NCBI GenBank assembly: GCA_031274565.1
Contig: JAISPY010000175.1
Span: forward strand, 1 to 5,134
DNA: 5,134 nt
Direction of reading: 5' to 3'
Source: Treponema sp.
GTDB lineage: Bacteria; Spirochaetota; Spirochaetia; Treponematales; Breznakiellaceae
Positions 5,056 through 5,134 of the stretch are shown here, one piece after another. The notes under the pieces were generated by a model, which saw only the letters and a program-made list of their open reading frames with translations, did not search any database and was not told where the DNA came from. Within the stretch, counting starts at the first letter, position 1; the number at the start of each line of letters is the position of its first letter. Made by a program: the position numbers and the translations under genes.

Positions 5056-5134
5056 ATGGGACGAGGAATATTTAAGGCGCTAATGGGCAGTTTGGAAGAG
5101 GTCGGGAAGGATGTGCCTGACAACAGGCGGGAAG
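5056..5134 (+). CDS. Possible N-terminus of a transposase-like protein (runs off the window)
   Basis: The frame reads MGRGIFKALMGSLEEVGK, then DVPDNRRE, and continues past the right edge. The late PDNRRE segment after an amphipathic leucine-rich stretch resembles the start of certain DDE transposases, which commonly have a PD-x-R motif near the N-terminus. With only 26 residues visible this is a weak resemblance. No well-spaced ribosome binding site precedes 5056. The internal ATG at 5083 has AAGG at 5074-5077, five bases upstream, and could be the true start. It may equally be an unrelated hypothetical gene. Confidence 0.3.
   Translation, partial: MGRGIFKALMGSLEEVGKDVPDNRRE

Overview
The window holds the 3' part of an accessory metabolic operon, followed by a decayed insertion-sequence region. 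All recognisable host genes are on the + strand. Base composition is moderate in GC across the operon and drops sharply to AT-rich at about 4230-4410. Nothing in the window names the organism securely. The mix of an anaerobe-type nitrogenase-like operon, moderate GC and an IS200-like element would fit a gut spirochaete (Treponema-like) or a clostridial anaerobe. This is a guess from general impression, not a proof.

Positions 2-3967 form one tightly packed transcription unit. It contains the C-terminal end of an SsuB/TauB-type ABC transporter ATPase (2-190), a 57-residue protein of unknown function (201-374), a NifH-like iron protein (371-1246), a divergent NifD-like subunit (1246-2658) and a NifK-like subunit (2660-3967). 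Junctions are a Shine-Dalgarno overlapping the previous stop, an ATGA overlap, a TAATG overlap and a 1-base gap, so the subunits are probably made by coupled translation. The NifH-like protein keeps the P-loop, both cluster cysteines and both switch regions. The K-like subunit keeps all three P-cluster-type cysteines with near-NifK spacing. The D-like subunit keeps only the middle one and shows no FeMo-cofactor ligands. This is therefore not a dinitrogen-fixing nitrogenase of the usual kind. It looks like an ATP-dependent two-component reductase of the nitrogenase-like (group IV and beyond) radiation, linked to an importer of the sulfonate/taurine/nitrate type. The simplest reading is that the importer brings in the substrate and the HDK enzyme reduces it. 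The substrate is unknown.

Positions 3968-4270 hold no recognisable gene. From about 4276 an extended -10 promoter and a good ribosome binding site drive the start of an AT-rich DUF3795-like cysteine-motif gene (4315 onward). After about 31 codons it is cut off by an IS200/IS605-type element.

The IS element (about 4409-4985) carries tnpA on the - strand. tnpA is full length but dead: it has two in-frame TAG codons, and the first histidine of the HUH motif has become proline. The element keeps elaborate secondary structure: three consecutive hairpins at one end, an 8-bp stem that buries the tnpA Shine-Dalgarno at the other, and a 13-bp perfect inverted repeat joining the two ends. The rest of the DUF3795-like gene is not seen on the far side. 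The last ~80 bases may be the start of another transposase gene that runs off the window.
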